Below are positions 26,701-35,427 of a DNA stretch of 59,975 nt, piece by piece (within the stretch, counting starts at the first letter, position 1; each line of letters begins with the position of its first letter). The position numbers and the translations under genes were made by a program. The notes beneath the pieces were generated by a model. The model was not told where the DNA came from, did not search any database, and saw only the letters and a list, made by a program, of their open reading frames with translations. This DNA is from a virus, in the IMG/VR virus record IMGVR_UViG_3300034418_004786, positions 1 through 59,975 of that record, one strand, 5' to 3'.

Positions 26701-29600
26701 CCCACGAAGGGGCTTGTGCTTGTGCTAATTGTCGTGTTTTCGGATTTCAACCCGTTTTTGACAACAGCCTTTGCTCTGTCTGTGGTGCTTTGTCGCATAT
26801 TGTTGAGTGTCGCATAATCACTTTCGGTGGCGTTTGTCATTGAACCGTATTTGCTCGCTATTTCATACCCATTCTCCAATGCAACCGACCAATCACCCGT
26901 CTTTTTGATTTTGTAAAGGGGCTGAGAATCCACCAAATCAATGGTAGTGGGAGAGGATAGGGTGATTGTGGGACAAGCCCGATAAAGCAGGGTATCGGTG
27001 GCTATGTCTTTGTCCAAATTGAGCCAATACATTCGTGAAAATGTGTATGAACCAAGTGTTGAAGTGACATAAGCACCACGGAACAAACGACCAAAAATTT
27101 CCGACACACTGTTCATCAACACATTGGGGTTGGGGGCATAGGTGTAGTCGCCAATCGTTCCACTGACCGCACCCAACGCTTCAGGAGAAGCGGTTGTCAC
27201 GCCATCAGCATTTGCGTCATAAACCTCAAGGGGAATGCCCAAATCAAAATCACTGCTCGTATATTCTATACCCGTTGGCTTGCCGTTATAGCGAATATCG
27301 CCACCGCCCGCAGGTGGTTGATCTATCACAATTATGTCACCCGCCACATAGCCTGAACCCGGTGCATTCATCCTTACCTTGATAATTGCACCGCTAAAGG
27401 TCACAATGTCCACTGTCATGCCTGTTCCCGAACCACCAATTGTATTCACGCCTATGGCATCAACATAGCCTGTTCCTGCGCTATTCAATTCAATGACTTC
27501 ATAATTCACTTTGCGAATGTAAATGACAGTCCCCGCAAAAAGAGCAATCGTCTGATTGTCCACCAATTCAATGGATGACCCATAGACATCAGCAACCGTT
27601 CCAATTTCAACATTGGTTGAAGTGACAACAACATCACCAACCGCAAATTCCCCACTCAATGCCGAGAACACCAAGTGATTGTGAGTCGTAGTTAATCCAA
27701 GTGATTTCCTGTGTAATTCATCATTTATGGCGAGTGACACTAACGGTGCTTCCTGCAATTTAATGGTGGTTGCATTCGGAACATTGTCAATAAGGCCGAC
27801 GAATTCACCACTTGGACTCCACACTTCTTGTCCCGCCGCAAATTTGGTGGTGGCATCCGTTCCTGTGACGGTTAAGGTTCTCACTGATACGCTTACGAAT
27901 AAAACACCCGTATTTTGAGTTGCACCCAATAATTCCAATCCTGTGGTTCGGCGGGCTGGCCCTAACGCTCGCAACCCCATAGAGTGAATACCCCTAACAC
28001 CATCAACCACGCCAACACTTTGTCCGTCTTTTGTGTAAATTGTATCACCAATTTCAAAGTGATCGCCAAAGGCTGTGTTTGGAGTCATAGCGTTAAATTG
28101 GGACACACCCGCACTCAATGTTGCGTTGGTGCTGACATAGCACTCCGTTTCTTTCAAAACAAATTCATCTAATTCTGTTCCGAATTCAACATCGTCAAGC
28201 AATAATTCATCATCGGCTAAAGCCGTTCTTTGATCGTTTAGTCCTGTCCATTGAAATGGGTCGGATGCCACTTCACCCATGATAACCGGGCCGTCAAAAG
28301 GCATATCAGGCGGGGGTAAATCGGGCAATACGCACGAATTCAATCCTTCAATGGAGAATCGGCTATACCCGTGTCCACTCAAAGCGGATGGTTGTGCGCC
28401 CCGTGATTCGTGCGTAATGTCGGGCAACCCCATGTTCCCACCATCCATTGGCTTGGCGGTGAGATACCACACGGGAAGTGGCGCACCAAGACCTTGAACG
28501 ATTGGGCCACCGTTTGCCGTTCCCCAATACCCACCGCCTGTCGGCGTGTCACTTTCCCATGACACTACGACAGTGTGCTGTTGTTCTGTTTCATTGTGGA
28601 TTGTCCATGTTGGTTCGGATCCCAACACACCATCAAAGTCATAGGGGGTGTTGTAGTCATAAACATTGAAAGCAATTTGGCCTGTTTGATTTAATGAGCC
28701 AAAATTTGAATCAGCAACCACCTCCCATGAATCGTAATACAGAATGTATTCGGTGGATGGGAAGGTTGCTGTCAATTTGCCCTTTTGTGGTATGTCGGTT
28801 GGCAAACGCACTGTCGGCGCGTTGTTGAGGGCTTCGCCAATGTATAACTCATCAAATGACATCAGCACCTTTCCAAGCCGAATTGGGTCACTGTTGCTCA
28901 AATCAGTCGCCAAATCCTCTTTCAAATATACCTTTGTGCCTCTCACTTCAAGGGCTGTTCCAACAAAACGACTGTTTGCACCTGCGGTGTATAACTTGTC
29001 ACCGGGATGGATAGTGCTGAGAACCAAGTCGTTGCCCGACGATTCTTTCAAGGTGATGTAATTTGCTGAACCCTTTGCTTGATCACCATTGGCTTCCCAC
29101 TGCAAAGAACCCCCTTCGCCCCCTGTCAAAAAGCCGAGAGGATTCCAATTTACACCTTCGTAATTTGCTCGCCCTGACATTGATTGATATTTGGCTCGCA
29201 AATATCGCCCCCGTGAATGCGACCCTGTTTGATACGCACGAGATGAATTGATAGCGGATGCAATCATCATCGCCGCCTCTTTTGATCCCAAATCATAGGT
29301 CAATGACGACGAGGCGGCACTCGCCGCATCACTCGCACGCTTCAAATCAATCACATAGAAATTTTCACCGTTGCTATATGTGCCAACAGAATCGTTTGCC
29401 AAATTGGTTCGCACCAAAAAGTGCATACCGAGAGCGTTGCCACCACCCGCCCAAGTGAAAGTGGTCGCATCTGTATATTCGGTGTCAGGATAAGTGAAAT
29501 GGAGGCTGAAATAGCCACTTGGGGGTCGTGCGTCATCACTTCCCATAGTGCGTGTGTCGGCAGGGTAATCCTGTCGCTTGAACGCACTCACCTCAGCCAT
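20760..29600 (-). CDS. Giant tail protein (2946 aa) with baseplate-hub-like C-terminus
   Basis: The largest gene of the window, uninterrupted over 8.8 kb. Regions: beta-rich N-terminus (1-450); three tandem copies or half-copies of a module with signature F-x-x-G-D-x-V (about 484-697); a GSGYVAGD-type repeat (about 720-770); a long unrecognised middle; a region (about 2480-2790) with features of phage hub proteins of gpD/gp27 type (DALRDLSRIDGYQLSL, NQVIVEGDEI, then KPGEIIRVDF); and a final module copy (about 2854-2929) sharing GVLI ... DGVNATERF with the neighbouring 1940-aa protein. It likely forms the tail tip and contributes to host binding. The hub call is pattern-based. Confidence 0.65.
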   Translation of the reverse strand: MAEVSAFKRQDYPADTRTMGSDDARPPSGYFSLHFTYPDTEYTDATTFTWAGGGNALGMHFLVRTNLANDSVGTYSNGENFYVIDLKRASDAASAASSSLTYDLGSKEAAMMIASAINSSRAYQTGSHSRGRYLRAKYQSMSGRANYEGVNWNPLGFLTGGEGGSLQWEANGDQAKGSANYITLKESSGNDLVLSTIHPGDKLYTAGANSRFVGTALEVRGTKVYLKEDLATDLSNSDPIRLGKVLMSFDELYIGEALNNAPTVRLPTDIPQKGKLTATFPSTEYILYYDSWEVVADSNFGSLNQTGQIAFNVYDYNTPYDFDGVLGSEPTWTIHNETEQQHTVVVSWESDTPTGGGYWGTANGGPIVQGLGAPLPVWYLTAKPMDGGNMGLPDITHESRGAQPSALSGHGYSRFSIEGLNSCVLPDLPPPDMPFDGPVIMGEVASDPFQWTGLNDQRTALADDELLLDDVEFGTELDEFVLKETECYVSTNATLSAGVSQFNAMTPNTAFGDHFEIGDTIYTKDGQSVGVVDGVRGIHSMGLRALGPARRTTGLELLGATQNTGVLFVSVSVRTLTVTGTDATTKFAAGQEVWSPSGEFVGLIDNVPNATTIKLQEAPLVSLAINDELHRKSLGLTTTHNHLVFSALSGEFAVGDVVVTSTNVEIGTVADVYGSSIELVDNQTIALFAGTVIYIRKVNYEVIELNSAGTGYVDAIGVNTIGGSGTGMTVDIVTFSGAIIKVRMNAPGSGYVAGDIIVIDQPPAGGGDIRYNGKPTGIEYTSSDFDLGIPLEVYDANADGVTTASPEALGAVSGTIGDYTYAPNPNVLMNSVSEIFGRLFRGAYVTSTLGSYTFSRMYWLNLDKDIATDTLLYRACPTITLSSPTTIDLVDSQPLYKIKKTGDWSVALENGYEIASKYGSMTNATESDYATLNNMRQSTTDRAKAVVKNGLKSENTTISTSTSPFVGSLGYVSRPYRVTRTVSAERVRGLYVPNEERVWDSISVVDDKGQELILEGGSPFGTVIKDFTYKQTRLNPNTGTETPLPSTVGSGIEPNLEINLPSQDEIPGNIIVRSGHDRVQAWNNLTWGMGGLSAPTSGLAGDAESSLKDVQVTAFDTHDRVLHFHPVRIIHDKMESQFGLTLNTTAGGVPSGTTRLFAAHRLSDHVERGSVLLDTNNGADGSYLHPHHRIRFGRQGHSFVAPLTTRGTPMALRRQLHRSHGSAYSLLFEAETEHKHWGFQSAYNGGIDPPSATVYYLDTLEVKSEAYNTGSFASDGFPMSEIKNAGLPNWRRYDGATPHDQIDLLFAPGQLHTKVEGATEQAQWVSGYYSQNSAVFGPYGSAATSGPIALTVGSRTVNNRHNAGEEFAMNGFMLSQYMLMGGRPNPTWIQNGFEASDGLHTYYSLTGHPAGWRTARVGTELATVPPLIAHDPEMVNMSAVPVANVESPSSSGDFDAEDSHADLALVSSSDTNSNAIPDAFLCTWLAEYSHPALLGTSREQYMTFRYREAGMPNAVDQPSVRGLYLRNAPATDTDSVDKGMAFERIYAFQWLQQYGYNGLNAGGHGTNWGQRSASAVLMGHTGLREPHGTLELRQHFVLRGASTRYSRGEGIGDGLNPRKAITKWVLDKDTTNSYEWNEMTVVQNPMVAVDLSRRLPVRAFGFKGASDALNMLAGDPAETSSSMDAILRSARFDGGKHDSMNDLPTGGDWAWGDGTYTGIERTVPIGMVISQHTNEGIGREGFNRLSNTPWTEAETRVGMGRVLQDETLGMVSHRAMPSGVVDAHRTEFATITGSSAKFLQAKSMNMGLDPIIGLNHHSGDRTKAANSVEAVYQASEFGASVGSEFYHHKGNNLHLNAHPVDVKINGDTDNQHFPAVGWGTNLNMKDKGEAERGTLPIPLHEIADHRQVQSDVAPRLGLSVETHSEYMTGENSDYVVTSTKAVSLHSDLAVGQVFPITPSWVQDTRWTKYGGSEGSITTDASRPDETYGGQSNPNQKVAKPKWSLNENMDLASVSNPFSDDILQANGVGVRDHWAVRGSADLPAWGGVFILRKTWLERPENTDALRSKQGGKNAAIKSQVAQPVRKYADYIVRMVRPLKVFGYTTKNDSDGNDMNQDGWLLGPYSTVTQAGSKDQPYTRDKRYGMFETTTTSQIGDIQGISSPYDSAPTIEWPDANNRDVVWHLIPSANMLQHFKADASRKDAEGRIVPLVEARYSQSTHAGGGEYISQTETVYATDDTVVVNPYLKRDKDANAVVKQPSTAMLALGAKAVIKFDAKSASPSKIVVDDATSFAQSGVLVIIGLTGQITYTSRTHNTFDGLTLTFQCASADLTGYTVRAGKNTGSAVSKIENIAPTSLGLVVLPSLVDNAVSVGKLLSDKWDATTSDDSAIINTNMGYRGIGHYNPSDFFMLSAQTFVLNDGQNTGLISYKRNAGTGGMSKVYVDGTEMIPSRFPPYLIDAMNQKWRIAKAQNNEGDGDFYDTFLTFKNLTENSLSASGMEINSVRLGHFMGVGLRSTDAALLLMKDIIKSIPGIDLEKFRVFLEQKATDAGVYADYSSAHHSTEVARQAFLFAHPNLRDAMLHSHHFISRKTRGIGIMDALRDLSRIDGYQLSLSEEGLLIYSPNIFIDMGRRVGTSSGPRNISVSQMLEMANQVIVEGDEIAINETVRASVKDLERMKRMGGVGDDEGVERTLKTRVLGVKERSVALRLAKGLLRRTEQGSALIRVEGLIKCSDIKPGEIIRVDFTAEAIKGEFVVFEVFNDYNTGLTDIVMGQYEKGIEGLLADLQTSTSTTSDDNATRTDEQIDITLNAPIQVISAHRVMTRFVNGTRLLIGGRWRGEPTTNQLGVIGVRGGDTGVLINNGGGYATSTTTMTVDGVNATERFAQHDAVLNANHEVIGYINSVTATTITLKAGSLVAVSDNERLRVSSSRQLPIGHSKSRFYEVK
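20815..21040 (-). repeat. C-terminal module copy in the 2946-aa protein
   Basis: Encodes TGVLINNGGGY, then TMTVDGVNATERF, VIGYINSVTATTITL and a closing NERL. It is the same module as in the 1940-aa protein, here placed near the C-terminus after the hub-like region. Confidence 0.6.
27710..27913 (-). repeat. Module copy in the 2946-aa protein
   Basis: Encodes TGVL followed by LTVTGTDATTKF, AGQEVWSPSGEFVGLIDNV and TTIKL. It shares the (L/V)TVD-x-x-DATTxF-x-x-G-D/Q-x-V-x-x-x-x-G-x-x-(I/V)G signature with copies in the 1940-aa protein. Weaker copies flank it on both sides (about 27510-27700 and 27960-28150). Confidence 0.6.
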
Positions 29601-29601
29601 G

Positions 29602-32600
29602 TCAATCCCACACCGTTAGAGCATTATACAATTCCGTCACTTCGTCAGCGGTAAAAGCCTTTTTCCATAGAGCAATATCAGCAAGACCGCCTTTGAAATA
29701 AATGGGGTCTGTGTTGTTTGATGTTCCACTGTGATGTCGCCCGTAAAAATATGTCCCCGATACAGTGTAAGTGTGCAAAGCAGTGGCGATAGTGAGCATA
29801 TTGGTGTTCCTCCCATAAAATCCACTTGAAAGGACTGTGCCTTTCTGCAAATCGTCATTGTTGTTCAAAGCGACTATGTTTTTGGTTGTTAGGGTGATTG
29901 CGGTTGCCGTCAAAGAGGCGACGACCCCAATAACATTCCCACTTGGGTCAAACACTGCATCACCGATGCTAAATTGGGTGGTTGCATCAACCGTATCAAC
30001 GGCAATAGTGACATTTTCGCCCGCTGTGTAGCCACCTGATTTGTCCACAAGGACACCCGATGCTGTCACATGAGGAACACCAATGGCGGTTGGCAAATGT
30101 GGACTGTTCCCTGCCGTTCCGTTGCGGTATGATGACGAATCAATGTTCCCTAATTGTGTCACACTTGATGCTGAAGCACTCAATTCTTGAACACCATTCA
30201 CAAACACAGAAGCGGTTGGGTATGTTCCTGTTCTCGCCACCACAACATGATGCCATGCGTCTTTGGGCAAAGGTGCGAGAAGCGTAATCCTGTAATCCGA
30301 TTGGCTTCCCAAAGCCTGTGCTGTTCTCACCAAAATAATTACATCCATCATGTTTGGGTCAATTCCATTTTCTTTGGTTTCAATGCCCACGCCAAATGTC
30401 CCGTTGTTCGTGTCAATGCCTTGAATGACAGGCCCATTTCCATAGGCTTCGCTTGTCCACGAACCTGTGTTGGGTTTAGCCGAGAACAAAAATGACACCG
30501 ACCAATCGTCATTGACGGCATCAATGATAGGAACACGCAATTGTGGGCTTTGACCCATCCCTGCGGATTGTTTGTGAAGGGATATGGCGGCGTTATTCGC
30601 TGTCGCTAAGTCAATTCCTTTTGATTCGGGATCAACGCTAATGGGTGCATCCACCCCATCAATAGCCGATGCTGAAAAATTGCCGTAGGCGAGCAATTTG
30701 CGACCAAAGAGGGTTTCAAGAACCAATTCTTTTCCGTCTGTTCCGTGATTTGTGCTGAATAGCCCACCTTCATTCAAGCGTGCATAAAACAAGCAATCGT
30801 TGTCCATCGTATGTGCTAAATTGTCAGCAACGCCCGATGAAACGAGAGTGTATTTTCCATGCAATCCACGATATGTGTTTTCTTTGACGGTATCGCTATT
30901 CTTCAATTTGGTGAAATCCAATACGGCGGCGGATGTTTGAACCTCTTGAAGATTTTGAAAACCACTATACCCCGTTGGGCCTTGAGAATAATGGTGAGTG
31001 TAAAAGTCCGAATAATCGTTGTCTGTTCCATCGCTGATGTCAAAGACCGTTCCCGTGTGTCCACCACCAAAGAACAGAATACCGTGTGCATCAGGCAAAG
31101 GATAGACGATTTTGATGACCGCCTCTTTGCTATTGCCTTCGCGATCCACAAACAATTCAGTCCACTTCTTTGTCAAGTCGTCATCAAGGGGTTTCACCGT
31201 TCCCAAGAAACAGCACGCACCGACTCCATTTACACGGCACTGCGTTGCCCCAATGTTCGCCACGATATTTTCAAAAGTCCCTATCAAAGCATCATCAACG
31301 ACAATGTAGCCGAGATTTAAAGACGAGGTGTTTTGTGATAAACGGCTAATGACATCCAACGCTTTTCTTTCAACAGCAATATGCGGGAACGAATTAACAT
31401 CATAAACAGGCCAAAAATCACCGTCTTTTTGCCGAGCATTTTTGACTGATTTAATGATGAATTCACTTCCGATTCCGTTGTAGGTTCGCAAATTACCACC
31501 ACCATCCTCCACCCGCCCGTGAACACCGCCTTGAAATGTAGTGATCGGAATGTGTGTTTCACCATCCATGCCCAATGGCAAAGGGGCGGCAAAGGATGAA
31601 GCCTGATATGACCGACTGTTTGTAGCCAACAAACCACCGTGTCCTATTGCTTGAATAGGGCGATAAGGATAAGGACTGTTGTTGTGAAGCCATAGGGCGA
31701 AATTGCGACCTGTTGCACCCGGAATAGTGCTGTGTATAACAATAGATATGCCCACTTCTCCATCACGGCTCTCCACTTCTTGTCCAATAAATGCACGCAC
31801 ATACCCCATGTGTGTTCCTGTATCAAGACTTGACACTGTTTCTGTTCCATCGTTTTCGGTGAATAATTGTGGTGGATTGAAGGCACTTCCACCGTTGGCA
31901 TTTTTTGCATTGGGATGACCTGCTTGATTGATGAGTCGGATGATTTCATTGACACCTTCTTTGAAATTGCTGACATTTTTTGAATTGGCAACCGTTCCAA
32001 AGTTTATATGGAGTGGGCGAACATGGTCTAAGGTTTCATCATTACGCTTGCCTTTTAGAGCAAAATGTCCTGTTCGGCACTCAACAGGTGGTTGAAGCGG
32101 GAAGTCGTCATCACCAAACAAATGATTGCCGGGGTCAAACGAAAATCCTTCCATTGTTGGCCCTTTGTTAATGAACAGCCGTGAGTCGTCTGTTGGGTCA
32201 ATGCAAACCGCTGTTTTGTTGTCGGAGGTTGAACGCCCCAAACACAGCGCATAGCGCATTGGGTTAATGAACGCTTGAGCCATTGTGCTATTGCTCGTTC
32301 CAACCGTAGCGGAGAAGCCCGTGAGTGCCTTAACTGTGCCGTTGTAATGAAAATCATCATCCGATAGCCAACAGCCCATCACAACGGGCAAACCCACAAT
32401 GAATTGGTCTTGCACTTCACTCAATGTTGCGTCTTTATCAGCCCAATCGTGCCACGAATCAAAATATAGACGATGGCTCAATCCTTCAATTGACACTTTA
32501 TACACACGGACACGGATTCCGCCCGTGTCGTTTATCACGCCTTCTCCAATCGTGACAGCGAATCCATTGTCGCCGTTTGGTGTCGCACCCGCCGCCCCAA

Positions 32601-35424
32601 ACGACCAATATGGCGAACCCAACGGTGTGTTGTTCACTAACGCTTCGGGTATGCCTGTTCTAAGCGTAATGTTTGTTGATGTCACGCTTGACACAATGCC
32701 AAGGAGTGAACCTGTGTTGTGGTTATACACTTCATCACCGGGTTTGAATTTGGTGGTAGCATCAACCGTATCAACCGTAAGGCTCGTTTGACCGATGGGA
32801 TGACCACCCAAAGCATTGATTAACACACCTGTGCTTGTAGTGGTGTGATTCGGAACATCAATTCCACTTTCTTGAATAAACGGTTGGACATCATCAACCT
32901 CAATGTAAGCATCCGTGTAGGCTGAACCTCCTGTGGCGGTGGTTTCACCGCCTGAATATGTTCCTAATTTCAAATACGACGACGCGTTTTCTCGCATGAA
33001 ACGAATGATTGTTCGCCCCGCAACCATGCTGTAATTGTGGACTTTGAAGGATGAAACCTCCCCTCGCAACCCCCAATCAATTGCCCACCGATTCTCATAA
33101 TTTTGCATTTGTGGGCGATTAACAGCCGACATGGTGCAATCAACAACGATTTCCATTGACTTATCGCTCGGTAGTGGACTCCTTCGGTATTCGCTCTCAG
33201 GCAAAATTTGCTCAATGTCATAGAACATTGAGGGGAACAACGGCAATTCAACCAATGCTCTCGTTGATGCGTAATAGGTGGAGGTTTGCCTGTCGTTTCG
33301 CACCGATGGGTTGTTTGTCCCAATCACCTTATCCTTCCACACAGGCAATTTGCTGTGTTCTGTTCGCACAGGGGCAACATCAATACCGCCTTGCCCCAAA
33401 CCACCGAGTGTGATGCTCACGGTTGGCGATCCCAAATCACCGATTTCTTTGATTGGGAAACCTTCATTCAAATCAAAGTCCCTTTCACTTATTTTGTCGG
33501 TTATGTCAATCAATTGTGAACGACCACGAAGGGCTACACCCCCGCTTGACATATCGCCACTCACAGGATTGATTTCTTCAACGCGCCCTCGCATCAAAGT
33601 CATTTCAATGGTGCAATTGTGATATGAATTGACTCCGTTTTGCTGTGTGTAAATGGTGTTGAGGGTCTTTGTCCTGTTCTTGTTTGATGGATGAATTAGC
33701 AACAAATGACGATCAGCCTCAACGATATTATCAATAATGTCAAATTGTTCGTAATTGACAGGTTGCATGAATGGATTGTCATTGTCGGTAATCGTGTCTT
33801 TGTTTTTGTTTGATGATTGAATGGTGACGGTATGGTAAATGCTGTCATTTTTGTCAGTGATTGAGCGTGTGTTGCTGATGGCGATTGGAGAACCATACCC
33901 ATCGTCACGGATGCGGTTGCCCGCAATTGTTTCTTGAATGACGGTGTGAGCGCAATTTTCAACATTGACGAATGGCGAAATTGCCAAATCCCCTGTGGGA
34001 TTTGCCCGCAACGAGTGGTTGGTTAAACCTGATTGAAAATCCTTTGAGGGTATGGTGATGAGTCCACCCGGTGCGTGCAGGGTGAGAGCATCCCATGTAG
34101 GCGGTGAACCAAATTGAACGGCTGTGTAAGGTCGCCTAATCCAATCCAAAATAGACCGATATACAGGGTAGCCATTGGAGTTATCAACGAACACCGTATT
34201 GGTATCGGGCATGGTTTTTTCAACAATCAACCAACCTTTCTTTGACATGGTGTTGATACCGTCAATGTCGTTTCGGTATGTTTGAGCGTGGGATGCGGGG
34301 GTGAACCACGAATTGTCGCCTTTCCACCCCGCAACCAATTCACCTGTTGGATCAATAGCGTTATAATAGATGAGGATTTGTGGTGGCCCTCCTGCATCAC
34401 GGAGGGCTTGGGGGGTTTCCAACACAGCAATTCGGCTCTCCTTCTCAGGAGTGACATGGCGAACATAATTTTCGTTGGTTGGTTTGGTTGGGTCAATCAT
34501 GTCAAACAAAGCATCCTCATCGGTGTCCAAACCTTTCAATGAGAACGGGCGAATGTCCTCCACAGCAATAGCCACCATTGTGTCCTGTGATGACGACACT
34601 ACATTCCCATAGGTCGTGTCAATGAAAGAATTGCCACCTTGAGCGACAATAGCGTGCTTGACAATGCTTGTGCCGACTGTTGTATATGTGCTGACTCGTG
34701 ATGAGGTTTGCACATTCAGTGCTTCGCCAACAAACACACGCTCGGTCACTTTGACCTTTTCATTTTGAGTCATCAATGTTTTCGCATACGGATCTTCATA
34801 TTGGCTTTCAAATTGGTCTGCTAACCCTTGAACAGTGCGTTTAACAGACTCAATTTTTGGTTGAGGCAATTGCTTCAAAAAGAAGTGACCTTCCACACGA
34901 TTGTAGGTTGTCAAACCACACATACCTGCAATATCCGTTGTTGGCTCAATGACATTACCTGATACCGATGTAAATTCATCACCCGTCGCAGGTGGGTTGC
35001 CACTTCCGAAAATTGTGATGGATGGCACACCGTTGAATGCGGCGGTGATGTCACCTGACGAGAGGATGGTTGAACCTCCGTTTGCATGAAGAAAGAAATA
35101 ATCATCCAAGTCACTAACCGTGTGCGATGGTGGTTGGGGTGGGGCTAAAAAATTGGCACTAAAATTAGCCAACATAGAGGCTTGTAATGCCGCACCCGTC
35201 GCCAACCCTTTGGTGACAAGCCAACGGATTGTGTGATAAGCCGAAATTGCCGCCTCGTTTTGAAAAATTTCAATCGGTGGGCCTGAATAGCCGGGGAGAA
35301 TTGGCACAAGCGTAATCGGCCCACCTTGAGCCAAATTGTTCACGGCATTCGTCAATTCCGTAGTCGCTGTTCCCGAATCGGTAGCGATAGCCGTGAGGAT
35401 GAGTGTTTCTGTCAATTCAGTCAT
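29602..35424 (-). CDS. Large tail/receptor-binding protein (1940 aa) with LamG-like domain
   Basis: ATG 35424 follows GGTGTGATGA. The first 1500 residues are beta-rich and unrecognised. About 1620-1940 look like a concanavalin A/LamG fold: WSVSFLFSAKP, DAWHHVVVARTGT, SVFVNGVQ and a final FKGGLADIALWKKAFTADEV are typical strand signatures of carbohydrate-binding LamG domains. A copy of the approximately 75-residue module (about 1788-1863) is inserted inside this domain, and another lies at about 860-936. Probable role: binding of host surface glycans. It sits between two other large adsorption genes. Confidence 0.65.
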   Translation of the reverse strand: MTELTETLILTAIATDSGTATTELTNAVNNLAQGGPITLVPILPGYSGPPIEIFQNEAAISAYHTIRWLVTKGLATGAALQASMLANFSANFLAPPQPPSHTVSDLDDYFFLHANGGSTILSSGDITAAFNGVPSITIFGSGNPPATGDEFTSVSGNVIEPTTDIAGMCGLTTYNRVEGHFFLKQLPQPKIESVKRTVQGLADQFESQYEDPYAKTLMTQNEKVKVTERVFVGEALNVQTSSRVSTYTTVGTSIVKHAIVAQGGNSFIDTTYGNVVSSSQDTMVAIAVEDIRPFSLKGLDTDEDALFDMIDPTKPTNENYVRHVTPEKESRIAVLETPQALRDAGGPPQILIYYNAIDPTGELVAGWKGDNSWFTPASHAQTYRNDIDGINTMSKKGWLIVEKTMPDTNTVFVDNSNGYPVYRSILDWIRRPYTAVQFGSPPTWDALTLHAPGGLITIPSKDFQSGLTNHSLRANPTGDLAISPFVNVENCAHTVIQETIAGNRIRDDGYGSPIAISNTRSITDKNDSIYHTVTIQSSNKNKDTITDNDNPFMQPVNYEQFDIIDNIVEADRHLLLIHPSNKNRTKTLNTIYTQQNGVNSYHNCTIEMTLMRGRVEEINPVSGDMSSGGVALRGRSQLIDITDKISERDFDLNEGFPIKEIGDLGSPTVSITLGGLGQGGIDVAPVRTEHSKLPVWKDKVIGTNNPSVRNDRQTSTYYASTRALVELPLFPSMFYDIEQILPESEYRRSPLPSDKSMEIVVDCTMSAVNRPQMQNYENRWAIDWGLRGEVSSFKVHNYSMVAGRTIIRFMRENASSYLKLGTYSGGETTATGGSAYTDAYIEVDDVQPFIQESGIDVPNHTTTSTGVLINALGGHPIGQTSLTVDTVDATTKFKPGDEVYNHNTGSLLGIVSSVTSTNITLRTGIPEALVNNTPLGSPYWSFGAAGATPNGDNGFAVTIGEGVINDTGGIRVRVYKVSIEGLSHRLYFDSWHDWADKDATLSEVQDQFIVGLPVVMGCWLSDDDFHYNGTVKALTGFSATVGTSNSTMAQAFINPMRYALCLGRSTSDNKTAVCIDPTDDSRLFINKGPTMEGFSFDPGNHLFGDDDFPLQPPVECRTGHFALKGKRNDETLDHVRPLHINFGTVANSKNVSNFKEGVNEIIRLINQAGHPNAKNANGGSAFNPPQLFTENDGTETVSSLDTGTHMGYVRAFIGQEVESRDGEVGISIVIHSTIPGATGRNFALWLHNNSPYPYRPIQAIGHGGLLATNSRSYQASSFAAPLPLGMDGETHIPITTFQGGVHGRVEDGGGNLRTYNGIGSEFIIKSVKNARQKDGDFWPVYDVNSFPHIAVERKALDVISRLSQNTSSLNLGYIVVDDALIGTFENIVANIGATQCRVNGVGACCFLGTVKPLDDDLTKKWTELFVDREGNSKEAVIKIVYPLPDAHGILFFGGGHTGTVFDISDGTDNDYSDFYTHHYSQGPTGYSGFQNLQEVQTSAAVLDFTKLKNSDTVKENTYRGLHGKYTLVSSGVADNLAHTMDNDCLFYARLNEGGLFSTNHGTDGKELVLETLFGRKLLAYGNFSASAIDGVDAPISVDPESKGIDLATANNAAISLHKQSAGMGQSPQLRVPIIDAVNDDWSVSFLFSAKPNTGSWTSEAYGNGPVIQGIDTNNGTFGVGIETKENGIDPNMMDVIILVRTAQALGSQSDYRITLLAPLPKDAWHHVVVARTGTYPTASVFVNGVQELSASASSVTQLGNIDSSSYRNGTAGNSPHLPTAIGVPHVTASGVLVDKSGGYTAGENVTIAVDTVDATTQFSIGDAVFDPSGNVIGVVASLTATAITLTTKNIVALNNNDDLQKGTVLSSGFYGRNTNMLTIATALHTYTVSGTYFYGRHHSGTSNNTDPIYFKGGLADIALWKKAFTADEVTELYNALTVWD
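29838..30062 (-). repeat. Module copy inserted in the LamG-like domain
   Basis: Encodes SGVLVDKSGGY, VDTVDATTQFSIGDAVF, GNVIGVVASLTATAITL and NNNDDL. It interrupts the LamG-like fold between the conserved strands and its final beta strand. At DNA level a 17-nt stretch (29984-30000) is identical to one in the other copy of this gene. Confidence 0.65.
32620..32845 (-). repeat. Second module copy in the 1940-aa protein
   Basis: Encodes TGVLINALGG, LTVDTVDATTKFKPGDEVY, LLGIVSSVTSTNITL and LVNNTPL. The 17-nt sequence at 32759-32775 is identical to 29984-30000, showing recent common origin of the two copies. Confidence 0.65.
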
Positions 35425-35427
35425 TCA

